From positions 7,832,421-7,896,420 of the forward strand of contig CM046852.1 of assembly GCA_025618425.1 (NCBI GenBank): a DNA stretch of 64,000 bases. Direction: 5' to 3'. Below the pieces are notes generated by a model, which saw only the letters and a program-made list of their open reading frames with translations, was not told where the DNA came from and did no database searches. This stretch comes from Heliocidaris tuberculata (lineage: Eukaryota > Echinodermata > Echinoidea > Camarodonta > Echinometridae). The position numbers were made by a program, and so were the translations under genes. Positions 60,801 to 64,000 of this stretch are shown one piece after another; the first letter of the stretch is position 1, and each line of letters opens with the position of its first letter.

Positions 60801-63800
60801 AAGGAAGGAATTACCAGCCAGCTCCGACCCCTGATTCTCTCTCTCAACATCAGGACCAGAGCTGGTCTAGTGGAATGTTCCAGACTATGCCCAGACCTGC
60901 AAAATATGGAAAAGGTAAAACAAATCAATTTTGTATTGCTTTTTTCTAGGTCAAAATTTATCTGAGAGTACTTGATAGATGTTAATGATAAATCATATAT
61001 GCCAGTGGAGAAAGCTCTGTGACTACAGTAAAATCTGTTGTTTCATTTGTGATTCAACCATTTAGTGGCATGAAAGTTTTGTAAATCTAAACAACCTGTG
61101 AAATTCTAACACTTCATAAGAGATTGAATATACTGAATAATATTGAAAAAGTCTAAAATGCTTAATTGATCAGCTTCTCCTTTTCGAATTTGCACCATTA
61201 AAACTTCTTTCTTGAGGATGTGCAAAAGTTTAGTGTTCAAGAAAGTAGAATATAGTTTATATGTTGGAAATAAGTCAGTTTCCTGTGAAAAGAAAGAGAA
61301 AAAAAAACAAAGAAACAACCAAAACAAAACAAAACATGAAACAAAGAAACACAAACAAAACAAACTAAAAAGATTCTTATTGTAATTTTGATTCCAGAAG
61401 CAGAAAGATATCATTGAAGAGATGAAAAACCTGATCAGATGTTTTGATATGTAAGTTGAAATCTTGATAATGAGGAAGTTGATGATGATGGTGATGATGG
61501 CGATAATGATGATGGTGTTGATGATAAGATAATGATGGTGATGATGATAATGATGGTGATGATGATAATGATCATACAGTGGAACTCCTTGGAACCAAGG
61601 AAATTCCCTCTTTATATCGAAACCTTGTTATATCAGGGCTAAAAAACAACAGAATACAAAGAAGTGGGACCAGCAGAATTACCTTGTTATAATGAGAGTT
61701 TGTTGTAACAGTGTTCTTTATACCGAGGTTCAACTGTATTACATGTAAGGAGGATGATGATGGTGATAATTATCATGTTGATAATGATAATGATGAAGAT
61801 GGTGATTATGATAGTGATAAGGATGATAATGATAATACAATTTATGATAACATCTTTTGTAATGCACACTTTCCAAGGGACAAGCAGATAGAGCCTGCAT
61901 ACCTATTTCAGCAGGTGTCTAAATAATGACTTTACTGGAGGAGCCTGCGCCTTTGAATGTTGTTAACAGAAATATGGCACCGTACAAATGCTGTGAATCA
62001 TCATCATCCTCATCACCTCAAAAAACTGCCAGCTAAAAATGAAACCATTTTTGTAGAAATGAATGGCATGTTTGGGTGGAAAAATGTTTCCAACAACAAT
62101 GACCTCTTTATAAGTGTACTTCCTTATCTGTGTGTTATAACACACAGAAGTGTGAAGGAACTAATCATATATTTTGCTGCAGTTTTCTTTTACGCCGTTT
62201 GTGTGAATGCCCTGGATAATAGTGTATTAAAAATTCCCAGCTATTGTGCTTCTGCTTGGCTTACAGCAATCTCTTCACATACTTAACCAATTCATCTGCA
62301 GGTGTTTAGGTCTAAGTGACCAATCAGTGGAGATGTTCATACGATCTCTAACGACTGTAGCCAAAGCTATCAAGGCTTATCTGGAAACCGTCCAAGCTAC
62401 ACTCATTCGGGTAAGGTGAAAGGTGCCATACTTTGCTTCCTTTTAATTTATGGTAGTAATTTTGATAATCTTCCTAAAACAATGCATTGTTAGATTTATG
62501 ATATAAATATCTCTGAAATAAATGCCACTAAAATCATCTTTATTGAGTTCTGGGAGTGGAATTGCATTTTTAGAGAAACTGGCTTGAAGTAGTTGTGAAC
62601 TGTTTGCAATACTAGAGATAGTTGTTCGGACCAGAAAACTAGAGGGACAAACTACCGGGTAATGAAAACTCGCTAGAAAAGACATTCACTGAACGAACAG
62701 CACTTGTATACACATGTACATGCAGGACCACAAGTTCTATTTGTACGCAAAGGGTCAGGACAACTTGCTATATTTTTATAGTTGGCTCATTATTCAGCTA
62801 TTAAACCTTTTCTGTTAAATCTGTTTAAAAGGAAGCTACACCCAAACTCCCTGTGGGTAAATCTTACATACAAACTGTACAATTACATGTATTTTTGAAA
62901 GACACACTCTTTAACAATAGGGGAAACAAAACTTACATATTTACTTTTATTCTAATGCTTATATAACCAGGCACCACAAAACCACCAAAAAGTCGCACTG
63001 TGTGATTTTCAGTTTAGAGCTCAATCAATGTGTTTTTGGGTGGCATGGTCAAATTTTAGTTTTGGATATTTCCTGAAAGAGTATACTTCTTTCTAAGTAA
63101 TCTAAAAAATTGGAGGCACCAAACAATCTAAAAGTGGTATTTTTGACAGCTTTTTATTAGACTTATGTGTGTCTTCTCTGGATTTTGTTGTATTACTTTT
63201 CTTTTTTACGACCCTGAATACTTGTCTCATTTTGATCTCCCATAACTTTTAAACAGAGTAAGTTCTTGCATTGATACTTGTGCACTATGGTGAACAGGAT
63301 ATGCCTAATTTGTATGCCAAGTTTTAGGACAAACTGATAAACCCTTCATAGAAATTTTCATTGAGTTCTAATCCTCCTTTTGTCACCTTAGCACAACACC
63401 TTGCAAGTCAGAGTGCTTCAATAGATTGCAAACTTTAAACCCTTATTTCTCAGAAGTAACATTCTGAGGGACTGTGCATTCTACTCTTTGTACAGTGAGT
63501 TAGGAACATCCAATGCTAATGAGTTATATATCATTTTAAAGCTGATAATCTCCTCTTTCAGAATCGACCTTAACTAAACATTCATATCTGGCGACTTTAT
63601 GGTGGTTTTGTGGTGCCTGGTCACGCACATATACGTCATTTTTCTTATCAAAATTCCATCCTCTTTAGAAACTAGTTGAAATGGTGCAAGGCGCAGCCAG
63701 CGAGCTCAACGTTAAGTTTGCCATCCTCACCATTCACTGTCTGGCGCAAGATGGCGTCTGGCTGAGGAGATTACTCATACAAGAGGACACGTTGAGGGCG

Positions 63801-63914
63801 CTGTTGGCCATCTGTCGGATCACGACGTTCTCAATCCGCAGCATACCTATGACGGCCCTGGAAGTGGTATCCATTCTTTGTACAGAGGTAGAAGGAAGAG
63901 CTGAGCTGGAGAAA
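57851..63914 (+). CDS. INSC: Inscuteable homologue, N-terminal part (7 exons, continues)
   Basis: Seven plus-strand exons join in consistent phase into about 258 residues. The start (MMEESAIYTGTSPFR) is followed by the segment VDSVKQWLIDIRFMPEQECM and then FKPI. This aligns with vertebrate INSC VDSVQRWMEDLKLMTECECM, the LGN/Pins-binding part. Later exons are helical and lead into armadillo-like repeats (LAQDGVWLRRLLIQEDTLRA, LLAICR, ALEVVSILCTEVEGRAELEK). INSC links Par3-aPKC to LGN-Galpha and orients the spindle in asymmetric division. Vertebrate INSC is about 580 residues, so roughly half is beyond the right edge. The first ATG sits one base after an acceptor, so an untranslated or alternative coding exon lies upstream and was not located. 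Confidence 0.92.
58225..58361 (+). CDS. INSC: INSC exon: LGN-binding segment
   Basis: Encodes (R)CGVDSVKQWLIDIRFMP, then EQECMTVMEFKPIHNSPLNL and ENVAATVK. Acceptor CTTTCAG|A, donor G|GTATTA. The acidic and hydrophobic pattern of the LGN-binding peptide is retained. The Met-initiated open frame in another phase here is a shadow. Confidence 0.93.
58472..58838 (+). mobile_element. Dispersed element copy 2, with hairpin, in INSC intron
   Basis: Matches 45,465-45,807 with an extra 20 or so bases near 58,650. The hairpin GGTTTTCATACGCG (58,512) with CGCGTATGAAAACC (ending 58,547) is conserved. Confidence 0.75.
58860..59100 (+). mobile_element. SINE-like repeat in INSC intron
   Basis: Has a B-box-like GGTTCGATCTTCACTGGG, the ACCCAGGTGTAAATTGGTAC / CTGGCAGTTGCC body and ATTGCAGGACCCTCAGG, as in the SINEs at 15.1, 22.7 and 60.6 kb. 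A simple tail is lacking. Confidence 0.55.
59360..59688. mobile_element. MITE inserted into an older repeat (INSC intron)
   Basis: Arms GGGGTGTTTCATAAAGCTGT...AAAGTTACGCATGACTTTAC and GTAAAGTCATGTGTAACTTT...GCTTTATAAAACACCCC are inverted repeats of about 50 bp. Flanking sequence joins into GAGTTCTGG|TCATGC, which is intact at 6,533-6,547, so the insertion site and a 3-4 base duplication (TGG/CTGG) can be read directly. Confidence 0.85.
60227..60290 (+). CDS. INSC: INSC exon, 64 nt
   Basis: Encodes (E)SIYRLQSVKDGLFSDLAQIY, acceptor TTTTTGCAG|AA, donor AC|GTGAGT. The phases fit both neighbours. Confidence 0.88.
60559..60760 (+). mobile_element. SINE with (ATT)n tail in INSC intron
   Basis: Starts with an A-box-like TATGGTCTAGTGG and has GGGTACCTGGTAGGATTCAT, GGGGTAATGATATGATTGCA and (ATT)7. 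The body matches the minus-strand SINE at 15.3-14.9 kb. Confidence 0.75.
60794..60914 (+). CDS. INSC: INSC exon, 121 nt
   Basis: Encodes (T)NHKEGITSQLRPLILSLN, then IRTRAGLVECSRLCPDLQNM and EK. Acceptor CTCCCCAG|A, donor AAG|GTAAAA. A SINE with an ATT tail ends just before it. Confidence 0.9.
61398..61450 (+). CDS. INSC: INSC exon, 53 nt
   Basis: Encodes KQKDIIEEMKNLIRCFD plus two bases; acceptor TGATTCCAG|AAG, donor AT|GTAAGT. Mostly charged helix. Confidence 0.88.
61480..61575. repeat. (GATGAT)n-type microsatellite
   Basis: Degenerate GAT repeats flank the pogo-like MITE on both sides (also 61,750-61,845). Confidence 0.8.
61577..61736. mobile_element. 160-bp MITE with TA duplication
   Basis: Starts CAGTGGAACTCC and ends GAGGTTCAACTG, with TA on both sides. 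Internal ACCTTGTTATA and ATATCGAAACCTTGTTATA pair in part. The ends and TA target resemble Tigger/pogo-type MITEs (CAGTTGAACCTC ends), by memory of the family. Confidence 0.65.
62302..62410 (+). CDS. INSC: INSC exon, 109 nt
   Basis: Encodes (M)CLGLSDQSVEMFIRSLT, then TVAKAIKAYLETVQATLIR. Acceptor CATCTGCAG|G, donor CGG|GTAAGG. Confidence 0.9.
62967..63620. mobile_element. 654-bp element with 30-bp TIRs next to an INSC exon
   Basis: CCAGGCACCACAAAACCACC (extending to AAAAAGTCGC) at 62,967-62,996 is matched at 29 of 30 positions by the reverse complement at 63,591-63,620. No transposase frame and no clear target duplication. Confidence 0.85.
63669..63914 (+). CDS. INSC: INSC exon: start of the armadillo-like region
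   Basis: 82 codons from KLVEMVQGAASELNVKFA through HCLAQDGVWLRRLLIQ and ICRITTFSIRSIPM to AELEK. Acceptor CTCTTTAG|AA. The donor GAGAAA|GTAAAT is preferred because human INSC reads LEKVDG here and unspliced reading gives VNGLK then a stop. The acceptor lies 48 bp after a 654-bp TIR element. Confidence 0.9.
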
Positions 63915-64000
63915 GTAAATGGGTTGAAATAGCTGAAATAGCATATCAAGGGTCTAGCTAGTAGCCACCAAAGGGCGCTGGTATGATGGTTGGGTGGTGG

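Overview
This is a eukaryotic, intron-rich, AT-rich window dense in mobile elements. It is most likely from an echinoderm, and a sea urchin fits best. The clues are the orthologues present (an Inscuteable homologue and a HINT2-like gene with animal-type exon structure), the abundance of ACATGTA-type words, many MITE-like inverted-repeat elements, SINE-like repeats with a tRNA-like head and an (ATT)n tail, and more than thirty G or C runs of 10 bases or longer. The species call is inference. No homology search was possible. All exons were built by hand from reading frame, splice signals, phase continuity and remembered family sequences.

Layout. (1) 1-23.5 kb, minus strand: a tandem cluster of related secreted or cell-surface protein genes. 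Gene B (15,665 leftwards to at least 9,818) has a signal-peptide exon, a cysteine-rich immunoglobulin-like exon and a Thr/Ser/Pro-rich stalk exon, all joined in phase 1; its 3' end was not found. Gene A (23,107 to 16,148) has a paralogous signal-peptide exon, a small phase 1-1 exon and a putative terminal exon. A relic resembling gene A's terminal exon lies just upstream of gene A at 23.4-23.5 kb. (2) 27,957-35,936, minus strand: a complete five-exon HINT2-like histidine-triad hydrolase gene whose first exon looks like a mitochondrial targeting sequence. Two decayed copies of the 5' half of its exon 3 sit in intron 2. (3) 36-48 kb: no gene recognised. This stretch is mobile-element territory, dominated by a pair of inverted, homologous arms about 9.1 kb apart. 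(4) 48,171-50,120, minus strand: an unrecognised Cys/His-rich multi-exon gene with a frame problem between its first two exons. (5) 50-57.8 kb: no gene recognised; it holds a 310-bp polypyrimidine block and two inverted copies of a 380-390 bp MITE. (6) 57,851 to the right edge, plus strand: the first seven recognisable coding exons (about 258 residues) of an Inscuteable (INSC) homologue, including the LGN-binding segment; the gene continues past the window.

The genes do not form a pathway. INSC is a polarity and spindle-orientation adaptor, HINT2 a mitochondrial nucleotide hydrolase, and the left cluster looks like a rapidly changing family of extracellular recognition or secreted proteins. 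Much of the remaining sequence consists of fold-back and MITE elements. Several have diagnostic target-site duplications (8 bp hAT-like, TTAA, TA), and one nested insertion has its paralogous empty site elsewhere in the window.
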